NCBI RefSeq assembly: GCF_009908285.1
Contig: NZ_JAAARM010000008.1
Location: 1 to 64,000 of the forward strand
Length of the DNA stretch: 64,000 nt
Reading direction: 5' to 3'
DNA from: Pseudomonas sp. Fl4BN1
GTDB lineage: Bacteria; Pseudomonadota; Gammaproteobacteria; Pseudomonadales; Pseudomonadaceae
A program made the position numbers and the translations under genes. The notes under the pieces are model-generated. The model ran no database searches and was not told the DNA's origin. It saw nothing but the letters and a program-made list of their open reading frames with translations. Shown here in pieces: positions 54,043-62,718 of the stretch. Positions within the stretch are counted from its first letter, which is position 1, and every line of letters starts with the position of its first letter.

Positions 54043-54810
54043 TTGAAGTTATCAATTATTACGGTTTGCTATAATAGCGCATCGACAATCAGGGATACGA
54101 TAGAGTCTGTCCTGTCGCAGAGTTATGCCGACATTGAATACATCGTGGTCGATGGTGGTTCAACGGATGGTACGCAGGCGATTGTTGAATCATATGGCCA
54201 ACGTATCAGTGCGTTTGTCAGCGAGCGGGACAAGGGTATTTACGACGCCATGAACAAGGGTGTGGCTTTGGCTACCGGGGATGTCATTGGCATTCTGAAC
54301 TCCGACGATTTTTACGAGGAGATCGGGGTTATTTCCTCTGTAGTAGAAGCATTTGAGCGTCGTCCTGACAGCGATATTGTTTTTGGCGACGTGGTTTTCG
54401 TTAATGCCGATAACCTGCGGAAAATAACGCGCTTTTATCGAGGTAAACAGTTTTTTCCTTGGAAATTGCGATTTGGCTGGATGCCGCCCCATCCGGCGAG
54501 TTTCATTCGCAAATCTGCCTACCAACGAATAGGTATGTATTCCTTGGGGTACAAGATATCTGCCGACTACGAGTTCTTTGTCCGACTCTTCTTGATTCAT
54601 CGCCTCAGCTATTCGTATCTCAGCCAGGTGCTGGTGCGCATGCGCTCAGGAGGTGCTAGCACCGCGGGCTTGAGAAGCAGCCTGAAGTTGAATCGGGAAA
54701 TAGTGAACGCCTGCCGAAGCAACGGTGTGTACACCAATCTGTTTTTGGTTTTATTGAAGTTACCGTTCAAGCTCTACGAACTTCATAAGCGTCCTGATGA
54801 TGCTTCTTGA
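54043..54810 (+). CDS. Glycosyltransferase family 2 (WcaE-like)
   Basis: Predicted inverting GT-A glycosyltransferase of 255 residues, last gene of the cluster. It has the nucleotide-binding start LSIITVCYNSASTIRDTIES, VVDGGSTDGTQAIVE, ERDKGIYDAMNKGVALATGD and the metal-site region LNSDDFY. The overall pattern resembles WcaE of the colanic acid cluster, a fucosyltransferase candidate, which fits the GDP-fucose genes here. Start is TTG 54043 after AAGGGGTAA, nine bases past manC. A terminator lies about 200 bases downstream. Confidence 0.85.
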   Translation: MKLSIITVCYNSASTIRDTIESVLSQSYADIEYIVVDGGSTDGTQAIVESYGQRISAFVSERDKGIYDAMNKGVALATGDVIGILNSDDFYEEIGVISSVVEAFERRPDSDIVFGDVVFVNADNLRKITRFYRGKQFFPWKLRFGWMPPHPASFIRKSAYQRIGMYSLGYKISADYEFFVRLFLIHRLSYSYLSQVLVRMRSGGASTAGLRSSLKLNREIVNACRSNGVYTNLFLVLLKLPFKLYELHKRPDDAS

Positions 54811-55012
54811 TGCCCGTCTGGGAAATTGTTTTCGTCGGTGATCACTGTCTTGCCATCCTTGAGTCGTGCACGAACCATAGACTGATGGCATAGACTCGCA
54901 AGCACACTGGCCAATCCCTCTGCAGGGTTACGCTGGTCTTTTGCCGGCTGCGATTTTTACCTACTCGGGGCCGATCTGGTTACTTCTCAAGACCCTTCGG
55001 TAACAAATAGAT

Positions 55013-55042
55013 ACGGGGCCATGAAAATGGCCCCGTTTTTTT
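55013..55042 (+). terminator. Polysaccharide cluster terminator
   Basis: ACGGGGCCAT (55013-55022) and ATGGCCCCGT (55027-55036) around GAAA, followed by seven Ts. The T tract is on the right side only, so it primarily ends + strand transcripts. It lies in the 276-base gap between the two convergent gene sets. Confidence 0.9.
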
Positions 55043-55086
55043 GTGCCGATGTTTACGTTGTCCGGGGAGCACAGATCTGGCGAGAA

Positions 55087-56139
55087 TCAAAGTTGCACAT
55101 ACCGCAACTGTCCACTAAGGGGCTGGGTCTGTTGGTTTGGGGCAGGGATCAGGCGGCCACTCAGTCCCATGCCCTCGCTGATCAAGACGGCTTCCCCTAA
55201 ATTGCAGAGGTTGGACGGTGTGTCCAAGCCTACGGCTAATACACTGACCTTCCGGCTCTGCAGGTCGCAGCGCAGCAACCGTCCGCTGAAACGGGCGAAG
55301 CCGCCGTGCAATACCTCGCCGGACCACTCCGGGGGCAAAGGCTGCAACAGCCGGTCGCACAGTTCCAGCACCAGGATCTGGCCTTGCGCGGTGAGCGTCA
55401 GGCCGGTGGGCAGTTGCAGCCCACGAATCAGTACCTCGATCCTGCCGTTGTCAGGCCAGACCCGGATCACCTGGCCGGCCTTCTCGGCGAAGTCGATGCC
55501 CATCCGCGCAGGGTCCCGGCGCAGCTCACCGGAGAACAGGCTGATCAACACTGCATCGGTTTGCGGCTCGTGCACCAGGGTCACGGGGACGGCTTCCTGG
55601 CTCTGGTCCAGATCGGGCAGTTGGGCCAGGACCTGCTCGCCGTCCTGGGTGAACTCCACCAACTGGTTGGTATCGGGCTTGACCGCCAGCCAGCTTTCGC
55701 GGGAAGGGTGGTAGCACAATGAGTTGAGATTGCCGCGACTGTGGAACAGCGCTTCGGGCGGGCTGTATTGCAGGTCCAGGAGCTTTGAACCGGCGACGTA
55801 ATCGGTCTGGCTTGCCAGGCAGCGCCCGCCCCCGGAGGCGATATCCGACAACCCCATGATTTCATCGCGGAGCATGCGTGACTGCATGTTCATCGAGCGA
55901 AAGCCCTGGGCCAGGATTTCTGCAGGCAGGTAGCCGCCTGGAGTTTGCGGGTCGGGGCGTAGTCGGCTGATACGGCCGCTGAACGGCTGGTCCGGCAGCC
56001 CGGAGCCGGCTTCGGCCAGCAGCAGGCTGCCATCGTTTTGCAGGCAGAGGCCTCGGGGATTCAGCAATCCCTCGGCCACGAGTCTGCTGGGGCGCAGGTT
56101 TTCCTGCGGCTGGCTAGGGATAAGCAATGCAATCGGCAT
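55087..56139 (-). CDS. Beta-propeller-like protein (SMP-30/ScyD-type repeats), function unknown
   Basis: A 350-residue protein with no signal peptide. It shows repeated short blade-like segments of the type NPRGLCLQNDGSLLLAEAG, NSLCYHPSRESWLAVKPDTN, LPTGLTLTAQGQILVLELCD and TPSNLCNLGEAVLISEGMG, which suggest a six-bladed propeller like gluconolactonase or ScyD/ScyE proteins. Catalytic metal residues could not be assigned. It is the last gene of the minus-strand run, 32 bases after the VioB-like gene. A role as a substrate-binding or lactonase-like partner is only a guess. Confidence 0.6.
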   Translation of the reverse strand: MPIALLIPSQPQENLRPSRLVAEGLLNPRGLCLQNDGSLLLAEAGSGLPDQPFSGRISRLRPDPQTPGGYLPAEILAQGFRSMNMQSRMLRDEIMGLSDIASGGGRCLASQTDYVAGSKLLDLQYSPPEALFHSRGNLNSLCYHPSRESWLAVKPDTNQLVEFTQDGEQVLAQLPDLDQSQEAVPVTLVHEPQTDAVLISLFSGELRRDPARMGIDFAEKAGQVIRVWPDNGRIEVLIRGLQLPTGLTLTAQGQILVLELCDRLLQPLPPEWSGEVLHGGFARFSGRLLRCDLQSRKVSVLAVGLDTPSNLCNLGEAVLISEGMGLSGRLIPAPNQQTQPLSGQLRYVQL

Positions 56140-56171
56140 ACAGATTCTCCATCGCAGTTAGATCGACCCCA

Positions 56172-58013
56172 TCACTTAAGTGGTTGCCAGGGCTCACTGG
56201 TGAGCCAGCACTTGAGCAGGGCTCGCTGGCTGGGCGACATCGAGTGGACCACTGGCATGTACAAGGTGGTGCCGTTGTACACCTGCGAGGTGCGCGCCAG
56301 GATCATCTGGCGCGCACCCCAGACGGCGTCTTGTTGATTGAGTGCGATGTAGCGGGACATGGCGGGGAAGGCCAGGTAGTGAAAGCGCAGTACATGTTGA
56401 TACACCTGGTCCCAGGTGAGGGTGCTGCCTGAGGCAATACCGAAGTCAGTCTGGGCGAACTTGCGCAGGTTGATGAAAAAACCATTGGAGTGCCCGTTTT
56501 CGACTGTACAGGTCAAGGTGGCAAACCCGGCCTGGGCCTCGGAGCCTGGCTTGAGGTTGACCTTGAAGGTCACGTTGGATTGGCCTGCCTTGACCGTTTG
56601 CTTGGGCTCGAATGTCAGGAAGTCCCAATATTGTTTGTTGAGGTAGGGCGCTGTCTTCGAGCGGTTCGAGGGCCCGGGGCTGATTGTGATCACCGTGTCC
56701 TTGGTCACGGGGCGTCCCAGCTGGCTCAAGTTCAGAGTGATCTCGATGCCCTGGGGGTGATCATCCAGATAGACGTTACGTTGATCCGAACTCAGGCGAT
56801 AGAGCTGCTCGGTCGCGGCCACATTGATAGGGACGGGAGTGTCGCCGGAGGTGTCGTAGTGCGTCAGTGGTGCGCTGATGGAGAGCGGTTCCAGGCTCGC
56901 CAGTTGCTGTTGTTCGCCAGTCAACGGCAGGTCAACGATGCCTCCATACACGTAGTAATTCGACAGCGGTGGGTCGAGGGGGTCCAGGGTACTCAGCGTC
57001 GTGGAGCCAACGGCAATGGCGACCGGGCCAAAGTTCGCATTGGGACCGATGGGGGAGGTGTTGTCGGTTCGAACGCTGCGGAAGGCCTGCTTGGGAATGA
57101 TGTTGAGCATGTCGATGCTCAGCAGATTGTTCTTCAGCACGCTTGCGTAGCCTGCGCTGCCTGTGGATGGATTGAGCAGCTGGCGCCCGGCGGTAACGAT
57201 CAGTGGTTCTCCTGCAAAGGCCGGGGCCAGCGTCCCGACCACACGACCAATACTTGGATTGGAGGTGTATTGGTGGGCAGCGTAATCGGCGTCCAGCTGG
57301 GGCGTGGTCATTTTCGGACACATTTCGAACATGACGAAGCGCACGACTACGCCTGTCGCGCCGGGGGCCTCGATGATCGAGCGCAGAAGCCTGTTGTCCT
57401 TGTTGTAGCTGATGATCTGCTCGCGAGGAAAGGTCACCTGGAAACTGCCGCTGATACGGTTGGAGCCCGGGGCATCCTGTTCCGGATCGATGATCCGCAA
57501 GGCCAGGTCATAGCTGCTGCACACCGTGTTGCCTCGAATCAGCAATTGCGGAGGCGTGCCGAGGCCGATCTGTAGGCCGCCGATGAAAATCTGGCTAGTA
57601 GTGCTGCCAGTCGGATCCAGGTCGAGCATCATTGGGCCGGTCACTGGCGCCGCGCCGGTGACCGGGTCCACCGAACCCAGCAGATAGATAGGTTCGCCTA
57701 CAAGGTCACCCTCGGTACTGATATCGCCGGGCGTTCCCTGGGAGCTGATGGCGACTTTGTCCAGGGTGACAACATGCTGGCCGTAGTGGTTCCAGCCGCC
57801 TGCGGTGTAGTAGTCCCCATTGGGGGAGTTCATCAGATTGTTCAGCTCGTCGTCGCTGTAGGGCTGGGCCTGCGGTGCCACGGTCGAGGTGGTCAGGTTG
57901 AAGAGCTGAAGCGTTTCCTTGCCAACGGGAATGCTGGGGGAGTTGTTCGGCAAGCTCACATTGGATTCAATCCCGCCCCAGAAATTCAGCCGCGGGCCGT
58001 TGAGAATACTCAT
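56172..58013 (-). CDS. VioB/RebD N-terminal-half-like protein, copy 2
   Basis: A 613-residue protein without signal peptide. Its start MSILNGPRLNFWGGIESN matches the start of violacein enzyme VioB (MSILDFPRIHFRGW as recalled). GGIVDLPLTGEQ followed by NVYLDDHPQGIEI, and a C-terminal block VYQHVLRFHYLAFPAMSRY with TTLYMPVVHSMSPSQRALLK, resemble the middle of VioB, just before its ferritin-like catalytic domain. That catalytic domain is absent: the protein stops there. It is a paralog of the 793-residue protein at 60327-62708 and lies three bases after a CxxCH protein gene, as its paralog does (10 bases). Function unknown; a scaffold or partner role is inferred. Confidence 0.6.
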   Translation of the reverse strand: MSILNGPRLNFWGGIESNVSLPNNSPSIPVGKETLQLFNLTTSTVAPQAQPYSDDELNNLMNSPNGDYYTAGGWNHYGQHVVTLDKVAISSQGTPGDISTEGDLVGEPIYLLGSVDPVTGAAPVTGPMMLDLDPTGSTTSQIFIGGLQIGLGTPPQLLIRGNTVCSSYDLALRIIDPEQDAPGSNRISGSFQVTFPREQIISYNKDNRLLRSIIEAPGATGVVVRFVMFEMCPKMTTPQLDADYAAHQYTSNPSIGRVVGTLAPAFAGEPLIVTAGRQLLNPSTGSAGYASVLKNNLLSIDMLNIIPKQAFRSVRTDNTSPIGPNANFGPVAIAVGSTTLSTLDPLDPPLSNYYVYGGIVDLPLTGEQQQLASLEPLSISAPLTHYDTSGDTPVPINVAATEQLYRLSSDQRNVYLDDHPQGIEITLNLSQLGRPVTKDTVITISPGPSNRSKTAPYLNKQYWDFLTFEPKQTVKAGQSNVTFKVNLKPGSEAQAGFATLTCTVENGHSNGFFINLRKFAQTDFGIASGSTLTWDQVYQHVLRFHYLAFPAMSRYIALNQQDAVWGARQMILARTSQVYNGTTLYMPVVHSMSPSQRALLKCWLTSEPWQPLK

Positions 58014-58016
58014 GAT

Positions 58017-59291
58017 TCACTCCTTGTTCTGGATGGAAAGGCTGCTGGGTGACTTGGCGAATTTGAACAGGTAGGAAAAGTCGGACTTGTGCGGATTGTT
58101 GATCGGCGTTGCCATGGAGTGGCAGTTTGTACAGCTGCTACTGGGCTGGATGTAGCTTTCCATGGTTACGTTGGCCGAGAGCTCTGGAGTCAATTGGCCC
58201 GAGGGCGAGCCAGGATTGGGTGGGCTGCTCCATTGGGTGGTGATCAACTGGTAGTACTTGAACACCGAAGCCTGTACCTGCGGGGCCGACTGAAACTGAC
58301 TGTTGAGCTTCGTCGTGGCCTTGGTCAGCGGGGTAAAACGGTCCAGCGGATTGGGCGTGGTGAAGCTCATCCCCGCCTTGGGCACGCAGGTCATCTGGCC
58401 ATTCTGCAGGGTCCAGTCACAGGGGGACTGGTTGAGGGTGTTGGCGGGGGCGCTGACGTTGAAATAGGAGTATTTCACCCCCGGCACCGGTTGATTGACC
58501 CACTGGTTTCCTGACTGGACTTTGGGCGGTACGTTGTCGACCTGCTCGAAGGTCGACCAGATCCACTGGGGGTAACCTTCGGCCTTGTTGACGATATGCA
58601 GCCCTACCAGGCCCAGCGTGGCTTGCTCTGTGCCATTGGCTACGCCCTTGTCGTTGTAGGTGGTGATCTTGGCCGGCATTTGCAGGTAACGGCTGCTGTC
58701 ATCCTGCTGGGTGAGCACCCGCCAACTGGACTTGATCTCGCTGGTTGCGTTGGGAAATGTAATGTTGCCGGCCTTGGCCACGACATCGGCGTTGTAGAAC
58801 TGGTTGGCAACGATGTAGTTGTAGGAGAGCTCGTTGGCGGCAATCTCGTAGTAAGTGGGTTTGCCGTTCTGGTCGATCAGCCAGCCGCCGACGGCCTGGT
58901 TGTCGGAGTTTGCGGTCGCCATGTTCTTTCGCCCGGCGATGTTGATCAGGCTCAGTTTCTTGGCCAGCAGTGGCGAGTTCCAGGGGCCGGGAGACCGCCC
59001 TTCAGGCAGGAAGATCTCATGCACCCCCTTGTAGGTTTGCCAGACCGTCTGACCGCGACTGCCCAGGGCCGCCGAACAGTCGGGCTGTCCGCGCTGCCCC
59101 GTCTGAGCGGGCCAGTTCAGGGCGACGAACATCTGCCAGCTGTAGCGATCGAACGCCTCCTGACCAGCACTGGCGTCAGGGGCGGCGCTTGGCGGATGGC
59201 AGTTCAGGTCGATGTCCTGGGCCGCCTGGGCCAGCGCCGGCAGACTCGCCAGGCCGAGAAACAGCAAGGTGAAGTGCAATAGTCTGTTCAT
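58017..59291 (-). CDS. Exported protein with single C-terminal CxxCH heme motif, copy 2
   Basis: A 424-residue protein with a signal peptide (MNRLLHFTLLFLGLASLPAL, cleavage near residue 23). One c-type heme motif, CTNCH (Cys387, Cys390, His391), lies 33 residues from the C-terminus. It is clearly related to the protein at 62719-63891: GLHIVNK (230-236) against GMHVINK, WIWSTFE (243-249) against WVWTTFE, and SSCTNCH against SSCLACH. No classical cytochrome c fold with a following Met ligand could be recognised. It is expected to be periplasmic and heme-bearing if the cytochrome c maturation system acts on it. The downstream VioB-like gene starts three bases after its stop. Confidence 0.65.
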   Translation of the reverse strand: MNRLLHFTLLFLGLASLPALAQAAQDIDLNCHPPSAAPDASAGQEAFDRYSWQMFVALNWPAQTGQRGQPDCSAALGSRGQTVWQTYKGVHEIFLPEGRSPGPWNSPLLAKKLSLINIAGRKNMATANSDNQAVGGWLIDQNGKPTYYEIAANELSYNYIVANQFYNADVVAKAGNITFPNATSEIKSSWRVLTQQDDSSRYLQMPAKITTYNDKGVANGTEQATLGLVGLHIVNKAEGYPQWIWSTFEQVDNVPPKVQSGNQWVNQPVPGVKYSYFNVSAPANTLNQSPCDWTLQNGQMTCVPKAGMSFTTPNPLDRFTPLTKATTKLNSQFQSAPQVQASVFKYYQLITTQWSSPPNPGSPSGQLTPELSANVTMESYIQPSSSCTNCHSMATPINNPHKSDFSYLFKFAKSPSSLSIQNKE

Positions 59292-59316
59292 GGCTATCCC
59301 TCATCATGATCAGGGT

Positions 59317-60258
59317 TCAGGGTTGGGATTGCAGAAGCTGGTTCCACTGTGGCCGGGCGCCGTTGTCCAGCGATGGCGGCGGTACGAACAGCTGGCAGTC
59401 GGGTGGGCTGGCTGGGCACATCTTCGCCACCAGGTCCCAGGTCTTTGCCGGGTCCGGTTTGGCGATCAGGAAGTTGACGTAGTTCTGGCTGACGATAGGC
59501 GCGTTGGCGATGCTGGTATCGCCGGAGAAGTAGAACGACTGCGGGTGCTTGTAGCTCGGTTGTCCAGGCCCGTCGCTGGTGGCCTGTTTGTTGAAGGCAT
59601 AGCCGAACAGGATCGGGCTAGGTTTGACCGGGATCTCCAACGCGTAGGCCTGCACGCTGGCATCGAGATGCTGGCTGCGGGCGGCGCTATAGGGCAGGTG
59701 CTTGATGAAATCCTGGCGCGGCGGGTGATTCATCGGCGAGAACATGCAGCAGGCTGGCATGTCCTTGGGCCGATCCTCGGGGTAGGTGAGAAAGTAGGCC
59801 TTGTTGCCCAGGGAAATGAAGGAGCAGGTGTAGTTGTTGTCCTTGATCGGGAAGATCGGCAGGCAGTACTTCTCGTAGTGTTCCATCATCGCCCCAGTGC
59901 CGTCTTTGTCGGCCGGGACATAATTGTTGTCGTAGTAGCTGGTGCCTTGAGACACGGTGTAGTCGGAAGGTTGCAGGGTACTGGGCGGGTTGCTGTAGGG
60001 CGGCGGGTTCTTTTCATAGTTGGCGGTGACCCGGTACATGGTCCAGTTGCTGACCCAGGTCGCCGGAAAGAGAGGGTCAGCCGGCTCACCGGCCTGGCGC
60101 TTGGCGATGCAGTTATTGGTTAGGGCGTTGCAACCCTTGGTGTTGTGCACGCCCATGTTGAAGTAGACATTGTCGGGGTATTTCTGGGCCCACAGTGTCT
60201 GGCTGCCACACAACAGCACGGCAGCCATCAGCAGGCGATTCAGGATTCGGGATTTCAT
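59317..60258 (-). CDS. Exported Cys-rich protein of unknown function
   Basis: A 313-residue protein starting MKSRILNRLLMAAVLLCGSQ; signal peptide with cleavage near TLWA-QKY (about residue 24). The start at 60258 is chosen over an upstream in-frame ATG (60297) because it begins the signal peptide. The mature part contains several Cys: CNALTNNC, YCLPIF with YTCSF, DMPACCMFSP and CPASPPDC, which could form disulfides or bind metal. No family was recognised. It sits between the two CxxCH/VioB-like modules, just downstream of a hairpin with a U tract that may lower expression of this and the following genes. Confidence 0.6.
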   Translation of the reverse strand: MKSRILNRLLMAAVLLCGSQTLWAQKYPDNVYFNMGVHNTKGCNALTNNCIAKRQAGEPADPLFPATWVSNWTMYRVTANYEKNPPPYSNPPSTLQPSDYTVSQGTSYYDNNYVPADKDGTGAMMEHYEKYCLPIFPIKDNNYTCSFISLGNKAYFLTYPEDRPKDMPACCMFSPMNHPPRQDFIKHLPYSAARSQHLDASVQAYALEIPVKPSPILFGYAFNKQATSDGPGQPSYKHPQSFYFSGDTSIANAPIVSQNYVNFLIAKPDPAKTWDLVAKMCPASPPDCQLFVPPPSLDNGARPQWNQLLQSQP

Positions 60259-60272
60259 CTGACACTCCTTTG

Positions 60273-60301
60273 AAAAACCGGGTGCCCTACAGGCCACCCG
60301 G
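60273..60301 (-). terminator. Attenuator within the minus-strand operon
   Basis: Read on the minus strand, CCGGGTG and CACCCGG (plus-strand 60295-60301 and 60278-60284) form a stem around a 10-base loop and are followed by TTTTTC (plus AAAAA at 60273-60277). It lies in the 68-base gap between the 793-residue gene and the Cys-rich gene. Confidence 0.65.
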
Positions 60302-60326
60302 AGCTCCTTTGCGTGACGTTGAGGGA

Positions 60327-62708
60327 TCAGGTCTGCGGGTAGTCAGCCGGGTTCAGTGGCATTGGCGGATAGCCCTGTTTCACCAGGTCCCTGGCCCAGA
60401 TCTCCAGTACGTTGCGCCGGCTCTGGGGCATGTCCCGGGTAATGGGCATCGCCAGGGTGCTTTCCTCCTGGTACGGCTTGCTGATCAGCCTGATCAACTG
60501 GTCCACTGCCCCTTCGATGCGCTGCAGCGAATTGAGCGGCATGAACTTGTTCATGATCGGGTAGAGGTAATAGAAGGGCTGCAAGATGCGCGGGAAGATG
60601 AATTCGTTCCAGATTCGCACGCCGGCATTCTTATCCTTGTAGATCTCGTTCCAGTAACTGATGAACTCCCCCTGCAGTAGCGGCTCCTGGGGCAGTACGC
60701 GTAACGGCGAGAGGAAGTCGGCGTAGGCGTCGAAGAAGCTGAAACTGAAGGGGATCGTCGGACGTTTGCCGTTTTCCTCGATAAAGAAACGCAGGGTCGG
60801 GAAACCAGGGGCCACGGCTTTGACCGTCAGTTGAGCGATGCCCTGGTCGTTGGTCTGGATACGCACCAAGCTGTAGTTCACCGTGTCGCTCAGGTTGTCG
60901 TTGAGGGTGCCGCTCATGGCGGTGGCGTTGCTGAACTGCAGGCAGGGTCGCAAGTTCACCGCGGCCGGGGTCTGCAGGTAATCCTGATAGTTCACCGGGA
61001 TTCCCTGCTCCAGTTCCTGGACGCTGGCAGGTTTCAGGATCGCTTTGAGTTTGCGGCCACTGCCGATAGTCCGGAAACTGGCGACCGCCTCGCTGTCGAT
61101 GAACTGTGGCAATGCGGCCTGGTTATCCTCGCGATGTGACGGAAAGTCATCGAAGAGTTTGAAGTTGGCCTGGTTGCTGAACGCCATGTAGTAGTTGCTG
61201 GTGGTCAGCATGAAGGCGTTGTCATATTCAGCGACCCACAGCCCGACACCGGCCTTCGCGGGCAGGCCATTTTCTTGCACCATGATGTTCAGGGTGCGGT
61301 TGTCGCCGACATCGATGAAGCTGCCGCTTTCGATGACCTCTGCGGTCCATTGCTGCTGGGTGGCGGCCGTTACGCTGGGGCTGGCCTGCAACTGCAACTC
61401 CAGGCGACCTTTTTGCAACAGGTTCTGGGCATCGGTGCTGAGAGGTAGATCCAGCAGCCCGGCACGCTTGTCGAAGGCCGCCTGCTGATACTGCTCGAAG
61501 CCGAAGCTGGCCACGGACTGGAAGGGACCATTGTTCTCCCTGACCCCCACTTGATAGCTGCCCGCGGTAAATTTCTCTGCCACCGGGATAGTCTTAACGC
61601 TGTCCGTGAGGGGATAAAACGGAAAGGTATTGCCCAGGTCCAGAGACAGCGTGCTGTCGTGGACTTCGGCGCTGATCACTCCCAGTGTCATGCTGGTTGG
61701 GGCTTTGGGGTTGATGTGAGGCTGGAGCGGAACCGGATTCGTGGCCACCAAGCGCCGGCCGGCCGGCGCCGTGGGAAACTCATCTTCGAACCACAAGCCC
61801 AAGGTGCCCGCGGTGCGGCTATAAGCGGGGTTGAAGAAGATATCGGCGACGTTGTCCAGGCCCTTCTGATACATCGCCTGCAGATCAGCCTGGCCACTCT
61901 GGGTGCGAGTGTCCACCTTGGGATAATTATTGAAGATCTGGTTCTTGTCGTAAAAGGTCAGGTAGGTGCTGAACCTGAACATCAGCCCCTTGGCGTTCTG
62001 CTTGATCATCTCCTGTCGCAGGGTCTGCAGCAGCTTTGAATCGCTCTCCACCCATTGCAGATTCTCTCTCGAGAAACAGGTCTGCCAGGTGGTGGTGACG
62101 TAGTTGAGGCCGCCAAAAGCTCCCCAATTGAAGTTGAGGAAGCGATCGAGCATGCGGTATTGCCGGTTCAGGGTCAGGCCGCAGTTTTCGTCCCCCAGCA
62201 CCAGCTTGTCGAAGTACAAGGCGGTGAAGGTGTTTTGCCAGGGGCTGACATCGACAAAGCGTGCCGGAGTGGGTGCGCTACTGCCAAAGGGGTTGCCCAG
62301 CAGTTGGAAGTTCTTCCGGATCAGCGAGTCCTGGTCGATGTAGCTATTGGCCTGGAACTCGCCGCCGATGATTACCGAATGGGTGGTGTTGTAGTCGACC
62401 GTGCCACAGGCGTTGTCGCCGAACAGGTCCCACTCCGCGGGAATCATCGGATAGTGGGTGGGGTCGCCGTTACCTGGTACCTGGAGCACATAATCGGGGA
62501 CGTTTGCATAAGCCAGTGGGGCGATGCTCCAGGGCATAAGCTCGGTGTTGGCGTTCTTGTCGTTGATGTCGTAGTAGGACAGGAACGGCCAGTTCATCTG
62601 CATCTTCACGGCGTCATACAGTGGATACACGTCGTTGTTGTTGGCTGTTGGCGGGTTCCAGAACATATGGCCGTTGAGGTAGATCCGGGGAAAGTTCAAG
62701 ACGCTCAT
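60327..62708 (-). CDS. VioB/RebD N-terminal-half-like protein, copy 1
   Basis: A 793-residue protein without signal peptide, starting MSVLNFPRIYLNGHMFWNPP then TANNND, very close in pattern to the VioB/RebD N-terminus (MSILDFPRIHF...NAPTANRD as recalled). RAGLLDLPLSTDAQNLLQKG corresponds to the GIVDLPL segment, and the C-terminal region FPRILQPFYYLYPIMNKFMP with TLAMPITRDMPQSRRNVLEI corresponds to the block preceding the ferritin-like domain of VioB. No ferritin-like iron-binding domain follows. Start ATG 62708 has a good site (AAGGAG); a longer reading to 62825 overlaps the upstream gene. Ten bases separate it from the preceding CxxCH gene. Function unknown. Confidence 0.62.
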   Translation of the reverse strand: MSVLNFPRIYLNGHMFWNPPTANNNDVYPLYDAVKMQMNWPFLSYYDINDKNANTELMPWSIAPLAYANVPDYVLQVPGNGDPTHYPMIPAEWDLFGDNACGTVDYNTTHSVIIGGEFQANSYIDQDSLIRKNFQLLGNPFGSSAPTPARFVDVSPWQNTFTALYFDKLVLGDENCGLTLNRQYRMLDRFLNFNWGAFGGLNYVTTTWQTCFSRENLQWVESDSKLLQTLRQEMIKQNAKGLMFRFSTYLTFYDKNQIFNNYPKVDTRTQSGQADLQAMYQKGLDNVADIFFNPAYSRTAGTLGLWFEDEFPTAPAGRRLVATNPVPLQPHINPKAPTSMTLGVISAEVHDSTLSLDLGNTFPFYPLTDSVKTIPVAEKFTAGSYQVGVRENNGPFQSVASFGFEQYQQAAFDKRAGLLDLPLSTDAQNLLQKGRLELQLQASPSVTAATQQQWTAEVIESGSFIDVGDNRTLNIMVQENGLPAKAGVGLWVAEYDNAFMLTTSNYYMAFSNQANFKLFDDFPSHREDNQAALPQFIDSEAVASFRTIGSGRKLKAILKPASVQELEQGIPVNYQDYLQTPAAVNLRPCLQFSNATAMSGTLNDNLSDTVNYSLVRIQTNDQGIAQLTVKAVAPGFPTLRFFIEENGKRPTIPFSFSFFDAYADFLSPLRVLPQEPLLQGEFISYWNEIYKDKNAGVRIWNEFIFPRILQPFYYLYPIMNKFMPLNSLQRIEGAVDQLIRLISKPYQEESTLAMPITRDMPQSRRNVLEIWARDLVKQGYPPMPLNPADYPQT

Positions 62709-62718
62709 GGGCTGCTCC

